A DNA stretch of 64,000 nucleotides from Natrialba sp. SSL1 (lineage in GTDB: Archaea > Halobacteriota > Halobacteria > Halobacteriales > Natrialbaceae), in NCBI RefSeq assembly GCF_001861355.1, contig NZ_MASN01000035.1:434001-498000 (forward strand), in the 5' to 3' direction. The translations under genes were made by a program, and so were the position numbers. This document shows positions 46,600-56,274 of the stretch, piece after piece. Below the pieces are notes generated by a model. The model was not told the DNA's origin. It was given only the letters and a program-made list of their open reading frames with translations, and did not search any database. The first letter of the stretch is position 1. Each line of letters begins with the position of its first letter.

Positions 46600-46791
46600 T
46601 TACTCGCGAATCGCATCGCGCATCGTCTCGGCCTCCGCGTCGGTGAGCACTCCCGCGAGATCGAGCAACGACCGCTCGCTTGCGATCCGGTCGATCGTGT
46701 CCGAGACAGATTCTCCCTCTCGCTTCCGCGCGTTGAGCCGCTAATACACGTCCTCGGTAAGGCGGACGTTCCGGTACTCGGTGTCGCTCAT
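46600..46791 (-). pseudogene. VapB-like antitoxin gene with premature amber codon, no toxin partner
   Basis: Read from the ATG at 46791 the frame gives SDTEYRNVRLTEDVY, then TAG at 46741-46743, then RLNARKREGESVSDTIDRI and on to TAA at 46600, 64 codons in all. Both halves match the short antitoxins of VapBC modules in haloarchaea (ribbon-helix-helix type N-terminus, DTIDRIASE pattern), where the stop position is normally Glu; one G-to-T change explains it. No PIN-domain toxin gene follows. I infer an inactivated orphan antitoxin. Confidence 0.7.
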
Positions 46792-46909
46792 GTAGGCATG
46801 GATGTGGAGAATCGGCGTAACTGTTGTGCCGGTCTCCAAACGAACACTTCCACTCCGTTCCCCAAACCGTCTTTAGCCCCGCGTCCCTGCCACCGACTAC
46901 GACGACACT

Positions 46910-48655
46910 ATGGCAGGTCCCACCGGCACTCGAGTACTCGCCCTCCCGCCGACCGCGGTACTCGAGCGATCGGTTGCAACCCTCGAAGACATCGCGGTGA
47001 CGGTCGGGCCGGATGCGGTCTGGCTGTTCGGATACGCGCGTGAGCCGACGGCGGCGGCCCGCGCGCGCCACGTCATGGACGTGCCGGTGATTCACCCGCC
47101 GCTCGAGACGGCCGACAGTGGGGCGCTCCCTCGACACAGGATTAGTGACGAACTCGAGTTCGCCGTGGCGCAGCATCCGCGGGCGCTCGGTGCGGTTGCT
47201 GGTGCTGGTGCTGATGTTAGTACTGATTCTGGTTCTGATGTTGGGGCTGATTCTGGTGCTGATAGTGCTGCTGATGGTGGTAACAGTGCTGCTGATGGAG
47301 ACAGCAACAGTGACGGTAACGGGAATGATGACGGGAGCAAAACTGGACCCCTGAGTCACGACGCCCTCATGAGTCACGACGCCCTCATCTGCGACCACAT
47401 CACGACCACGACGCGGCCCACCGCACTCGAGACGACCCTCGATCACGCGGACGAACTCGCGGCGGCGCTCCCGGCCGGCCAGGAGACGACCGTCCTGACC
47501 GGCGGGCTGCCCGCCGGCTACGACGAACGGTGGCACCTCGACGCCGGGACGGGAGCCGTCCGAACCGTCGAGCACGATCCGCTGCGTTCCGCCGAGCCAG
47601 TCGCCGACGACGCCGTTGCGGTCCGCGTCCGGGGAGCCGGTCCCGTCGACGGCTACGGCGGCGCGAAATCCGTGGTGGCACTCGAGTACAGTCCTGACGG
47701 AACACTCTCGAGTACAGCCTACGCACCTGGTGATTTCGGACTCGAATCGGTTACCGGAGTCGGCCAGAAGACAGCGAACCGCCTCGAATCGCAGGGAGTG
47801 ACGACTCGGTCGGAGCTACTCGAGTTGTCCGTCGCTGCGCTCGCCGATATCGATGGAATCGGGGCAAAGAGCGCGCGTCGAATGCACGAGCACGCGCGGG
47901 TACTCGAGTCGGGCGAGCCGCGGCGGCTCACAGACGAGCCACTCCCCGGCGAAGCGTGGGGACGACCACCGCTCTGTCTCGACATCGAAACCGACGGGCT
48001 CTCGCCCACGATCATCTGGCAGATTGGGGTTTACGATCCCGAATCGGACACCCATCGGGCGTTCGTCGAGCGCGACGACCCCACCGACCGGGAATCGGTC
48101 GTTCGGGAGTTCTGCGACTGGTTGCTCGGCGTTCACCCAAATCGGGCGCTGCTCACCTGGAACGGCCGGGGATTCGACTACCGACATCTGGATGCGTTCG
48201 TCGCCCGCCACTGCCCCGAGTACGTCGACGACTGGGAGTCAGTTCCGAAGTTCGACCTCTACCGCTGGGCGACCGACCGTGAGGACACCGGCAACGCGCT
48301 CCTCCCCGGCCGGACGAACGAACTCGACGTCGTCGCGACCGAACTCGGCTACGAAGGCCTGGGAACCGGACTCAACGGCGCGCGAACCGCGGCGGCGTAC
48401 CAACGGTTTATGCGGACGGAGGAGCCGGGTATACTCGAGTGGGACCGCCACGAGGCCTACTGTGAGGACGACTGTCGGGCGCTGTGGCACGTGTACGAGC
48501 GGCTTCGAGATGCACCGCGAGCGTCGGGTGTGGTGGGGTCGGCTGGATCGGCGAGAGCAACGGGATCGACGGAGTCGTCTCCAGACGAAGGCAGCTCACA
48601 CGCCGACAGCACTGGCGGTTCGACCAGCGAGCAGACCGGACTTGGTGATTTCTGA
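46910..48655 (+). CDS. HhH - DEDD exonuclease protein, MrfB-like
   Basis: The 581-residue protein contains a helix-hairpin-helix pair (about 275-330, VTGVGQKTANRLES and IDGIGAKSARRM) and a C-terminal DnaQ/RNase H-fold exonuclease with LCLDIETDGLSP (358-361), TWNGRGFDYRHL and YCEDDCRAL, the acidic residues of YprB-type nucleases. Its TGA overlaps the next ATG, coupling it to the DUF1998 helicase, the same gene pair as Bacillus mrfB-mrfA (mitomycin repair). A linker (about 95-150) of Ser/Asp/Gly/Ala uses T-ending codons unlike the rest, and contains an exact 18-bp tandem duplication at 47353-47388. Confidence 0.78.
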   Translation: MAGPTGTRVLALPPTAVLERSVATLEDIAVTVGPDAVWLFGYAREPTAAARARHVMDVPVIHPPLETADSGALPRHRISDELEFAVAQHPRALGAVAGAGADVSTDSGSDVGADSGADSAADGGNSAADGDSNSDGNGNDDGSKTGPLSHDALMSHDALICDHITTTTRPTALETTLDHADELAAALPAGQETTVLTGGLPAGYDERWHLDAGTGAVRTVEHDPLRSAEPVADDAVAVRVRGAGPVDGYGGAKSVVALEYSPDGTLSSTAYAPGDFGLESVTGVGQKTANRLESQGVTTRSELLELSVAALADIDGIGAKSARRMHEHARVLESGEPRRLTDEPLPGEAWGRPPLCLDIETDGLSPTIIWQIGVYDPESDTHRAFVERDDPTDRESVVREFCDWLLGVHPNRALLTWNGRGFDYRHLDAFVARHCPEYVDDWESVPKFDLYRWATDREDTGNALLPGRTNELDVVATELGYEGLGTGLNGARTAAAYQRFMRTEEPGILEWDRHEAYCEDDCRALWHVYERLRDAPRASGVVGSAGSARATGSTESSPDEGSSHADSTGGSTSEQTGLGDF

Positions 48656-51532
48656 ATGGCAACGAACGAGGACGGAGATGGGGGAGATGAGGGAGAACAG
48701 GGCGATCAGGATGACCAGGGCGACCAGCAAGCGATCCCGATCACCGGCGAGGAATTACGAGAGACGTTCCCGCGCGCAGGCGCTCGCGAGTCTGGTGACA
48801 TCTCCGTCCTCGAACTCCCCGGCCGGGACGCAGCGACCGTCTCGAACGCGGACGTACTCCGCCCGGAACTCGCCGAGCAGTTGGAGCACGACCTCTACGC
48901 CCATCAGGCTGAAGCGCTCGAGGCACTCGAGTGTGGGAAGAACGTCTGTGTCGCGACGAGCACCGCCTCGGGGAAGACGCGAATCTATGCGCTCCAGATT
49001 GCGAGACACTATCTGGACGCGCGTGATCGGACCGCAGGGGACGGCGGCAAAAAGGGGAAGGGGAGACAGAACGGAGGCGAGAAAACGGGTGCACGTGCAG
49101 CGGCGACTCCCACACCGACCGCCTACATCTGCTACCCCACGAAAGCCCTCTCGCGCGACCAGGAGCGCGAACTGAACGACCTCTACGACGACCTCGGCCT
49201 CGACATCACCGTCCGCGTCTACGACGGCGACACCGAACGCGGAGAGACGCGCCGCCAGATCCGCGAGGAGGCGGACGTCATCATCACCAACTTCGCCGGC
49301 GTGAACACCTACCTGCACGACCACGACCGCTGGGCACGCTTCTTCTCCGCCTGCGACCTCGTGGTGATCGACGAGTCCCACACCTACACCGGCGTCCACG
49401 GCATGCACGTCGCCTGGATTATCCGCCGACTGAAGCGCGTGCTCGCCTACTACGACGCCGATCCGCAGTTCGTCCTCACCAGCGCAACGATCGGAAACCC
49501 GGGCGCGCACTCGAGTACCCTGATCGACGACCCGGTAACGGTGGTCGACCAGGATGGCTCGCCGACGGGACCGCGGGAGCTGGTGCTGTGGAATCCGCCG
49601 CCGCAATCGGGCGAGGAAGACGGGGACAGGGCCGGTGCCGAAAACCCCGTCACCGACCGCGTCCCTGCCACCGTCGAAGCGCCGCGACTCCTCTCGCATC
49701 TGACCTACCACGACGCCCAGACGCTGCTGTTTACGCCCTCCCGGAAGCTCGCCGAACTCTCAGTCAAGCGCGCGGCGAAACACCGCCGCGACCGGTCGCG
49801 ATACTACACGAACCCGGACCGGGGCAGCGCCATCGAACCCTACCACGCGGGCCACTCAAGACGAAATCGCCACGGCACGGAACATCAGCTCAAGACCGGC
49901 GTGCTCGACGGCGTCGCCTCGACGAACGCACTCGAGTTGGGGATCAACGTCGGCGAGATGGACGCCACCGTCCAGTTGGGCTACCCCGGCCAGCGCCAGT
50001 CGTTCTGGCAGCAGATCGGCCGCGCGGGACGCGGGGCCAAACGCGCGCTCTCGGTGCTCGTCGCCGGTCACCGCACACTGGACCAGTACGTCGTGAACAA
50101 CTCGGAGTACCTCCTCGAGAACGACGTCGAGGACGCCGTCGTCGACACCGAGAACGACGCGGTCTTCGCACAGCACCTGCTCTGTGCGGCGGCCGAACTC
50201 GCGCTCGACGAGCGCGACGCCGGGGAGGACGGACTCGACGAGCGCGACGCCGGGGAGGACGGACTCGCCGACCGCGAGCGACTCGAGCAGGCGGTCGAGA
50301 TGTGGCGACGCGCAGGGAAGCTCACGGGCCACCTCGAAACGGGCGTCTCCTACACCGGCCCACCCAGACCGCAGCGGTCGATTTCGCTGTACGCCACGAC
50401 CGGCGAGGAGTACACGGTCGAACTCGCCGACGGCGTCGACGAGCGCCACGATCCGGAGATGGAACCGCTCGCCGAGGAGCGCGTCCTGCGGGACTTCCAC
50501 GAGGGCGCAGTCAGGCTTCACGAGGGCCAGCAGTACGAGGTCTGCGCGGTCGATCACACGACGCCGCGGCCGTCGGTGACGCTGCGGCCGACGGACGTGG
50601 AGTACTACACGCGGACGCGCACGGACGTGACCGTCCTCGACGCCGTCTCGGAGGAGTCGCGCGAGATTGGGTCCTTTACGCTCCACTTCGGCCGCGGGCG
50701 AGTGCTCGTCTATCACGACGCCTACGACGAGGTCGCGATCCACGGCGGCAAGAAAAAAGCGCAGCAGCTCCCCACCGGAAACCCACCGCTCTCGATGGAG
50801 ACGCAACTGTGCTGGCTCGAGGTCCCAGAGCGCGTCGAGTCCACACTGGTCGAGCGGTACCGCGACTTTTCCGTGCCGGAACTGGACAGCGACCTCGCAG
50901 ATACCGCCCACCTCGGCTACGCGGGCGGCCTCCACGCCGCCGAGCACGCGACGATTGGCGTCGCCCCACTCGAGTTGATGGTCGACAAGCGCGACCTCGG
51001 CGGACTGGCGACGCTGTCGATCGACTCGCATCTGGCCAGCGCCGCATCGGACGGAAGCGGTGACGACGAGACGGGCGTTGGCGAAGATCCCGCCCCGCAG
51101 AACATCGCCGCTGCTGAGGCGACCGTCAGAGAACTCGCGATGGGGCTCGAGCGCAAACCCGCGAGCGGCTGGTTCATCTACGACGGGATCGACGGCGGCC
51201 TCGGTTTCTCGCGAGCGATCTACGAGAACTTCGAGGCTGTCGCCCGACGGGCGCGCGACCTGATCGAAAACTGTGACTGCGGCCGCATCGACGGCTGTCC
51301 CGCCTGCGTGATGGACGACCAGTGCGGGAACGATAACCAGCCGCTACACCGCGGCGCTGCTGTCGACGTGCTGGATCACCTCCTGGCGAGTGCGAGTGAG
51401 GATGGTATAAAGAGTGTACTCGAGTCCGATCTGCTGGTAGACGACGGTGAGAGCGGAGATGGAGATAGAGATGGCGACAAGCATGACACTCGTGAGAGCG
51501 ATGACAGACGGCCGCCGCTATTCTACGCCTGA
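48656..51532 (+). CDS. DEAD/DEAH helicase with DUF1998 domain, MrfA-like
   Basis: The 958-residue protein has a Q-motif-like region, Walker A as TSTASGKT (about 101-108), a DESH box in VVIDESHTYTG, the SAT motif (LTSATIGNPG) and QQIGRAGRGAK (motif VI). The C-terminal DUF1998 region carries a Cys cluster, NCDCGRIDGCPACVMDDQC. This is the YprA/MrfA helicase type, a 3'-5' helicase of DNA repair. It is coupled to the nuclease upstream. An exact 30-bp tandem duplication at 50204-50263 repeats DERDAGEDGL. The gene ends 4 nt from the convergent prolyl oligopeptidase stop. Confidence 0.85.
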   Translation: MATNEDGDGGDEGEQGDQDDQGDQQAIPITGEELRETFPRAGARESGDISVLELPGRDAATVSNADVLRPELAEQLEHDLYAHQAEALEALECGKNVCVATSTASGKTRIYALQIARHYLDARDRTAGDGGKKGKGRQNGGEKTGARAAATPTPTAYICYPTKALSRDQERELNDLYDDLGLDITVRVYDGDTERGETRRQIREEADVIITNFAGVNTYLHDHDRWARFFSACDLVVIDESHTYTGVHGMHVAWIIRRLKRVLAYYDADPQFVLTSATIGNPGAHSSTLIDDPVTVVDQDGSPTGPRELVLWNPPPQSGEEDGDRAGAENPVTDRVPATVEAPRLLSHLTYHDAQTLLFTPSRKLAELSVKRAAKHRRDRSRYYTNPDRGSAIEPYHAGHSRRNRHGTEHQLKTGVLDGVASTNALELGINVGEMDATVQLGYPGQRQSFWQQIGRAGRGAKRALSVLVAGHRTLDQYVVNNSEYLLENDVEDAVVDTENDAVFAQHLLCAAAELALDERDAGEDGLDERDAGEDGLADRERLEQAVEMWRRAGKLTGHLETGVSYTGPPRPQRSISLYATTGEEYTVELADGVDERHDPEMEPLAEERVLRDFHEGAVRLHEGQQYEVCAVDHTTPRPSVTLRPTDVEYYTRTRTDVTVLDAVSEESREIGSFTLHFGRGRVLVYHDAYDEVAIHGGKKKAQQLPTGNPPLSMETQLCWLEVPERVESTLVERYRDFSVPELDSDLADTAHLGYAGGLHAAEHATIGVAPLELMVDKRDLGGLATLSIDSHLASAASDGSGDDETGVGEDPAPQNIAAAEATVRELAMGLERKPASGWFIYDGIDGGLGFSRAIYENFEAVARRARDLIENCDCGRIDGCPACVMDDQCGNDNQPLHRGAAVDVLDHLLASASEDGIKSVLESDLLVDDGESGDGDRDGDKHDTRESDDRRPPLFYA

Positions 51533-51536
51533 TGGT

Positions 51537-53633
51537 CTACGCCTGAGGGTGAGACGACGCAGCAGCAACTGAGACACCAAGCTGATCGAAGACGAACGAC
51601 CAGACGTCGAGTTGCTCTTCGACGACCATCCAGGTCGGCTTGCCAGTTCCGTGGCCGGTATCCCGGTAGGTCTTACAGAAGAACGGACCACCCGCGGCGA
51701 CCGACTGCATGCGTGCGGCCATCTTCCAGGCGTGCACCGGATGCACGCGCGTGTCGTCCTCGGCGGTCTTGAAGAGGACAGCCGGATACTCGGGGCCGGA
51801 GCCGTCCGTCACGTCGACGACGTTGTGGTACGGTGAGTATTCCTTGATCCACTCGTAGGCCTCCGGGTCGTCCGGTGACCCGTACTCGCTCGTCCAAGAC
51901 GCACCGAGCAGGAAGGTGTGGAATCGGAGCATGTCGAGCAGCGGGACGTGACAGCAGACCGCTGCGAACAGGTCAGGCCGCTGTGTTAGTGCGGCACCGA
52001 CGGTCAGCCCACCGTTCGAGACGCCCGAAATCGCCAGGCGATCGCTCGACGTGTACTTCTCGTCGATCAAGTACTCCGCGGCCGCGATCATGTCGTCGAA
52101 CGTGCGCTGTTTGTTCTCGTGACGGGCCGCCTCGTGCCACTCCTTGCCGAACTCGCCGCCACCGCGGAGGTTTGCGTGTGCGTACACGCCACCCGCGCGA
52201 AGGAATTCGAGCCTGTACTTCCGGAAACTCGGCGTCAGGCTGTTTTCGAACCCGCCGTAGCCGTACAGCAGCGTCGGGTTGTCGCCGTCGTGCTCGAGGT
52301 CGGCACGGTGGACGACGAACATCGGAACCTCGGTCCCGTCGGCGGACTCGTATCGGACCTGTTCGACGGTCAGGTCGAACTCGAGTGCAACGTCAGGCTG
52401 GTCGAGTTCCGTGACGGTGTCTGCCTCGAGGTCGTAGCGACAGACGGCTGGTGGGTGGTCGAACGACTGGTAGCTGAAGAACGCCTCGGACGCGTCAGGA
52501 GTACCGTCGAGGCCGGCTACCGTTCCCGTTCCCGTCCCCGTCCCCGTCTCGGCTCCGGGGAGATCGATCGACCGCACGTGCTCGCCCGAAAGGTCGAACA
52601 ACTCGAGTTCGGAGACGGCTGCACGCTCGTACTGTACCAGCAGGTGGTCGTCGACGACAGCCGCGTCTTTGACGATGCCGTCGCGTTCGGGGATCAGTTC
52701 CGGGAGTTCGCTGGGATCGACTGCGTCGACGGACCCGGAGAGGTCGAGTTCGAGAAATCGGTAGTACGGTGCGTCGAGGTCCGTCTGCAGGTACGCACCG
52801 TCCTCGTGGAGCAGTGGCAAGTAGACGTGGTCGGCGTCAGTGATGACCGGTGTCAGGTCGGTGTCGCCAACCGCGGCGTACAGCAGGTCGCTGCGGTCCC
52901 AGTCGGCGACCAGCGCGACGAGCAAATGAGCACCAGCGCGATCCGTCGTGAGCAGCGGCCACGTCGACGCCTCGTCGATCTCGTATACGAGGTCGTCCTC
53001 GTCGCCATCGGGGTCGGCACCGTGTTCGTGGTAGTGGATAGCCTTCTCGAGTTGGGCCTCGCCAGCCAGCCCGGTTCTGCTGTAGTAGAACCCGTCGGGT
53101 GTCCACGCAAGTGACTGGGGAGTGGCACGGCCAACGTCCGACAGTTCCTCGATCACGGTTCCCGAGGGCACCTCGATGATGACGATGTCGTACAGTTCGT
53201 TGCCACCCTCGTCGACACCGTACGCGAGGCGCTCGCCGTCCGGCGAGACGGTCCACCACCCCATCGCCTTCGTTCCGTCCTCGCTGAACTCGTTCGGATC
53301 GACGAGCACCTCGCGCTCGGACTCGAGTGACTCCCGAACGTACAGCACTGCCTGGTCGTCCTCGTCCGTCTCGACTTCCTGAAAATACCCCGTCGGCGCT
53401 GTCGTCACTGTCCCGTAGTCGGTCGTCCGGGCCAGCGACTCGAACTGCGGACGCAGTTGGTCGCGAGCCGCCAGGGACTCGAGATAGTCGTCGGCGTACT
53501 CGTTCTGGCGGTCGACCCAGTCGTCGACGGCCTCGTCGTCCGATTCGAGCCAGCGGAACGGGTCGTCGACCATGTCGCCGTGGCGTTCGTAGCTCGTGTT
53601 CTCGCGCTTCGAGTGTGGGGGACCAGCAACCAT
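51537..53633 (-). CDS. Prolyl oligopeptidase (S9A family)
   Basis: The 698-residue serine peptidase has an N-terminal beta-propeller and a C-terminal alpha/beta hydrolase with the nucleophile in AISGVSNGGLTVG, the Asp in AEDDTRVHP and the His in YRDTGHGTGKP. It cleaves after proline in short peptides in the cytoplasm. The ATG at 53633 is preferred; the frame from 53648 adds MYPIS. The segment TGTGTGTGTVAG in the propeller is low complexity. Confidence 0.88.
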   Translation of the reverse strand: MVAGPPHSKRENTSYERHGDMVDDPFRWLESDDEAVDDWVDRQNEYADDYLESLAARDQLRPQFESLARTTDYGTVTTAPTGYFQEVETDEDDQAVLYVRESLESEREVLVDPNEFSEDGTKAMGWWTVSPDGERLAYGVDEGGNELYDIVIIEVPSGTVIEELSDVGRATPQSLAWTPDGFYYSRTGLAGEAQLEKAIHYHEHGADPDGDEDDLVYEIDEASTWPLLTTDRAGAHLLVALVADWDRSDLLYAAVGDTDLTPVITDADHVYLPLLHEDGAYLQTDLDAPYYRFLELDLSGSVDAVDPSELPELIPERDGIVKDAAVVDDHLLVQYERAAVSELELFDLSGEHVRSIDLPGAETGTGTGTGTVAGLDGTPDASEAFFSYQSFDHPPAVCRYDLEADTVTELDQPDVALEFDLTVEQVRYESADGTEVPMFVVHRADLEHDGDNPTLLYGYGGFENSLTPSFRKYRLEFLRAGGVYAHANLRGGGEFGKEWHEAARHENKQRTFDDMIAAAEYLIDEKYTSSDRLAISGVSNGGLTVGAALTQRPDLFAAVCCHVPLLDMLRFHTFLLGASWTSEYGSPDDPEAYEWIKEYSPYHNVVDVTDGSGPEYPAVLFKTAEDDTRVHPVHAWKMAARMQSVAAGGPFFCKTYRDTGHGTGKPTWMVVEEQLDVWSFVFDQLGVSVAAASSHPQA

Positions 53634-53767
53634 GCTGATGGGGTACAAACGCTAGATACTTGAATACGTAGTTTTAGCTACAGTTTGTCCGGAACAGGGG
53701 CTGTCGTTGTGCAGTTCCACACGTTTGGATCCAAAAGAGTCAATGAGTCTACCTGTGACGGAAGCGT

Positions 53768-54442
53768 ATGACCGATTCGACGGATGCAGAACTGTTCGGT
53801 GCCATCGCCGATCGGATGGCCAGTGAACTGGCGCTCGACGCCAGCGGGCACGACATTCACCACGCCTGGCGCGTATTCTCGCTCGGACGACGACTCGCCG
53901 ACAAAGAGGGAGCCGACGGCCTCGTCGTCGGAGCGGCGGCGCTCACTCACGATCTCCACCGCGTCGTCGGTGGCGACGAGTTCGTCCATCCGCGAGACAC
54001 GCTGCCGACGGTCCGCGACATTCTCGAGAGTGTCGACTTCCCGACCGAGCGAATTGAGGCCGTCTGCCACTGCGTCGCCGTTCACGAAGAGTACGATTTT
54101 GACTACGGCCACGGCGACGAACGAGGTGCCGACACCATCGAGGCCGCCGTCGTTCAAGACGCGGACAACCTCGACGCGATCGGTGCCGTTGGAATCGCCC
54201 GTGCGTTCGCTTACGGTGGTGCACACGACAACCCGATGTGGACCGCCGATCCATCGCCCGACTGGGTCGCGTGGTCGGCGGACGAAACTGACGGCTCGAC
54301 ACTCGAGCACCTCGAGGAGAAACTTGTCCACCTTCACGAGAACATGAACACCGACACCGGCCGCCGACTGGCAGCCGAGCGCCACGCGTTCCTCCTCGAA
54401 TTTCGCGAGCGATTCGAACGCGAGTGGGTCGGTGAGGCGTAG
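53768..54442 (+). CDS. HD-domain phosphohydrolase
   Basis: The 224-residue protein shows the HD superfamily metal residues: SGHDIHHAWRV (first His), LTHDLHRVV (the His-Asp pair at about 61-62) and VVQDADNLDAIGAVG (final Asp). The layout matches YedJ/RelA-like small HD hydrolases; the substrate is unknown. It starts 135 nt from the divergent peptidase gene. Confidence 0.8.
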   Translation: MTDSTDAELFGAIADRMASELALDASGHDIHHAWRVFSLGRRLADKEGADGLVVGAAALTHDLHRVVGGDEFVHPRDTLPTVRDILESVDFPTERIEAVCHCVAVHEEYDFDYGHGDERGADTIEAAVVQDADNLDAIGAVGIARAFAYGGAHDNPMWTADPSPDWVAWSADETDGSTLEHLEEKLVHLHENMNTDTGRRLAAERHAFLLEFRERFEREWVGEA

Positions 54443-54506
54443 TGCTCCGAAACGACAGCCCTGCACGAAAAGGTGAAAACCCACTGCGAAGCTCACGTGG
54501 CGGTAA

Positions 54507-54592
54507 AGATAGGAGCAACTGCAACTATTCACACACTAATTGCCGGGAAATCTGGCGATTATGTGTGCAGTGACTTGCAGTGGCTACTATAG
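54507..54592 (+). repeat. 86-bp palindromic MITE-like element, copy A
   Basis: Imperfect terminal inverted repeats of about 35 bp surround a short centre. The right end (TGTGCAGTGACTTGCAGTGG, then CTACTATAG) is nearly identical to copy C at 59589-59674. The element ends at the base before the ATG at 54593. It has no coding capacity. Confidence 0.75.
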
Positions 54593-54799
54593 ATGTCCGC
54601 CCTCCGAACCGCGCTTCTCGAGTGGGACGCGGATCGCATCGTCACTGTCGTCACGGCTGGGGTGGCAGTATACAGCTCGACGCAGCTGACGGACGGCTTG
54701 GTCACCGGGCTCGCACTGGCAATCTGTCTCGCGGCTGTACTCGGCGGTTCGTGGTGGGGTGTGACGCGACTCGTCGAACACGTCTGGCGTCAGCAATAG
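54593..54799 (+). CDS. Small membrane protein
   Basis: The 68-residue protein (SALRTALLEWDADRIVTVV...) has two hydrophobic stretches, about 18-30 and 37-58. Its ATG follows the 86-bp element directly, so the element must supply or displace its promoter. No family recognised, and it may not be a strongly conserved gene. Confidence 0.55.
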   Translation: MSALRTALLEWDADRIVTVVTAGVAVYSSTQLTDGLVTGLALAICLAAVLGGSWWGVTRLVEHVWRQQ

Positions 54800-54914
54800 C
54801 CCTGCATTCAGTGCCGGTACACTGGCTGGAGTCGCGGCCAATACACACGAATGTGTGTACTTCTTGCTCGTAGAAAGAGCAACACTTACAGGTTCGTGCG
54901 TTTCGGTATCGACC

Positions 54915-56207
54915 ATGTCAGAGACCGTGCTCCTGATCGGCGGCGGCGGTCGCGAACACGCCATCGCCCGCGCGCTCGAAGCTAGTGAGGTCGACCTCTA
55001 CGCCTGCGCCGGCAACCGAAACCCCGGCATCGCCCGCATCGCAGACGGCTTCGAGACACTCGAGACGACCAACCCCAAGGCCGTCCTCGAATTCGCCGAG
55101 GAAGTCGACGCGACGATCGCCGTCGTCGGCCCCGAAGCGCCCCTCCAGGCCGGCGTCGCGGACGAACTCGAGTCCGCCGGCATCTACGCCTTCGGCCCGA
55201 AGGAGGCTGAAGCTCGCATCGAGACGGACAAAGCCTTCCAGCGCCGGTTCATGGCCGAACACGACATTCCGGGCTGCCCGGACTTCGAGACGTTCGACGA
55301 CATGGACGCCGCATGTGACTTTGTCGACGAGTATGACGGCGACCTGGCGATCAAGCCCGCGGGACTCACCGGCGGCAAGGGCGTCAAGGTCATCGGCGAC
55401 CAGGTCACCGCCGAGGAGGGCAAAGAGTACATCCGTGACTCCGACTACGACCGGATCGTCCTCGAAGAACGCCTCATCGGCGAGGAGTTCACGGTGCAGG
55501 CGTTCGTCGCCAACGGCGACGTGCGAACGGCACCCGCCGTGCAGGACCACAAACGCGCCTACGAGGGCGACGAGGGGCCAAATACGGGCGGCATGGGGAG
55601 CTACTCCGACGCGACCACCGCGCTCCCGTTCATGACCGACGCGGACTACGACGACGCCGTCTCGATCATCGAGGCGACCGTCGACGCACTCGAAGACTAC
55701 CGCGGAATCCTGTACGGCCAGTTTATGCTCACCAGCGAGGGGCCGAAAGTCATCGAGTTCAACGCCCGCTTTGGCGACCCCGAAGCGATGAACACGCTCC
55801 CAGTCCTCGAGACGGACTTCCTCGACATTCTGACGGCTGCACGGGACGGCGACTCGCTCCCGGCACTCGAGTTCGCGCCGCAGGCGACGGTCTGTAAGTA
55901 CGCGGTTCCGGAGGGGTACCCGACGGACCCTGAGGCGGGTGCGAAAGTGCAGGTGGACGAGGAGAGTGCCGGCGATGCACTCCTCTACTACGCGAGCGTG
56001 GACGAGCGCGACGACGGGATCTACACCACGACCTCGCGCTCGTTCGCCGTGGTTGGTCGTGCAGATTCGATTACTGAAGCCGAACAGATTGCCGAGGCCG
56101 CACTCGAAGTCGCCGGCGAAGAAGGACTGCACATGCGCCACGACATCGGGAAGCCGGAACTGGTACAGCAGCGAATCGATCACGTCGAAGAGCTGCGCGG
56201 CGAGTAG
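54915..56207 (+). CDS. purD: Phosphoribosylamine-glycine ligase
   Basis: The 430-residue enzyme joins phosphoribosylamine and glycine using ATP, the second step of purine synthesis. Signatures: VLLIGGGGREHAIA at the N-terminus, AVVGPEAPL, IKPAGLTGGKGVKV (ATP-grasp loop), GPNTGGMGSYS and FNARFGDPEAM. The length is normal. The ATG at 54915 fits the GGGGREHA position; the GTG/ATG upstream frame is non-coding. Monocistronic here. Confidence 0.93.
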   Translation: MSETVLLIGGGGREHAIARALEASEVDLYACAGNRNPGIARIADGFETLETTNPKAVLEFAEEVDATIAVVGPEAPLQAGVADELESAGIYAFGPKEAEARIETDKAFQRRFMAEHDIPGCPDFETFDDMDAACDFVDEYDGDLAIKPAGLTGGKGVKVIGDQVTAEEGKEYIRDSDYDRIVLEERLIGEEFTVQAFVANGDVRTAPAVQDHKRAYEGDEGPNTGGMGSYSDATTALPFMTDADYDDAVSIIEATVDALEDYRGILYGQFMLTSEGPKVIEFNARFGDPEAMNTLPVLETDFLDILTAARDGDSLPALEFAPQATVCKYAVPEGYPTDPEAGAKVQVDEESAGDALLYYASVDERDDGIYTTTSRSFAVVGRADSITEAEQIAEAALEVAGEEGLHMRHDIGKPELVQQRIDHVEELRGE

Positions 56208-56274
56208 TTACGGTCGCGACTGCTGCTGTGGCGGTAGCGGCGTTTTTCAGTGTTGTATCGCGATGACAACGACG

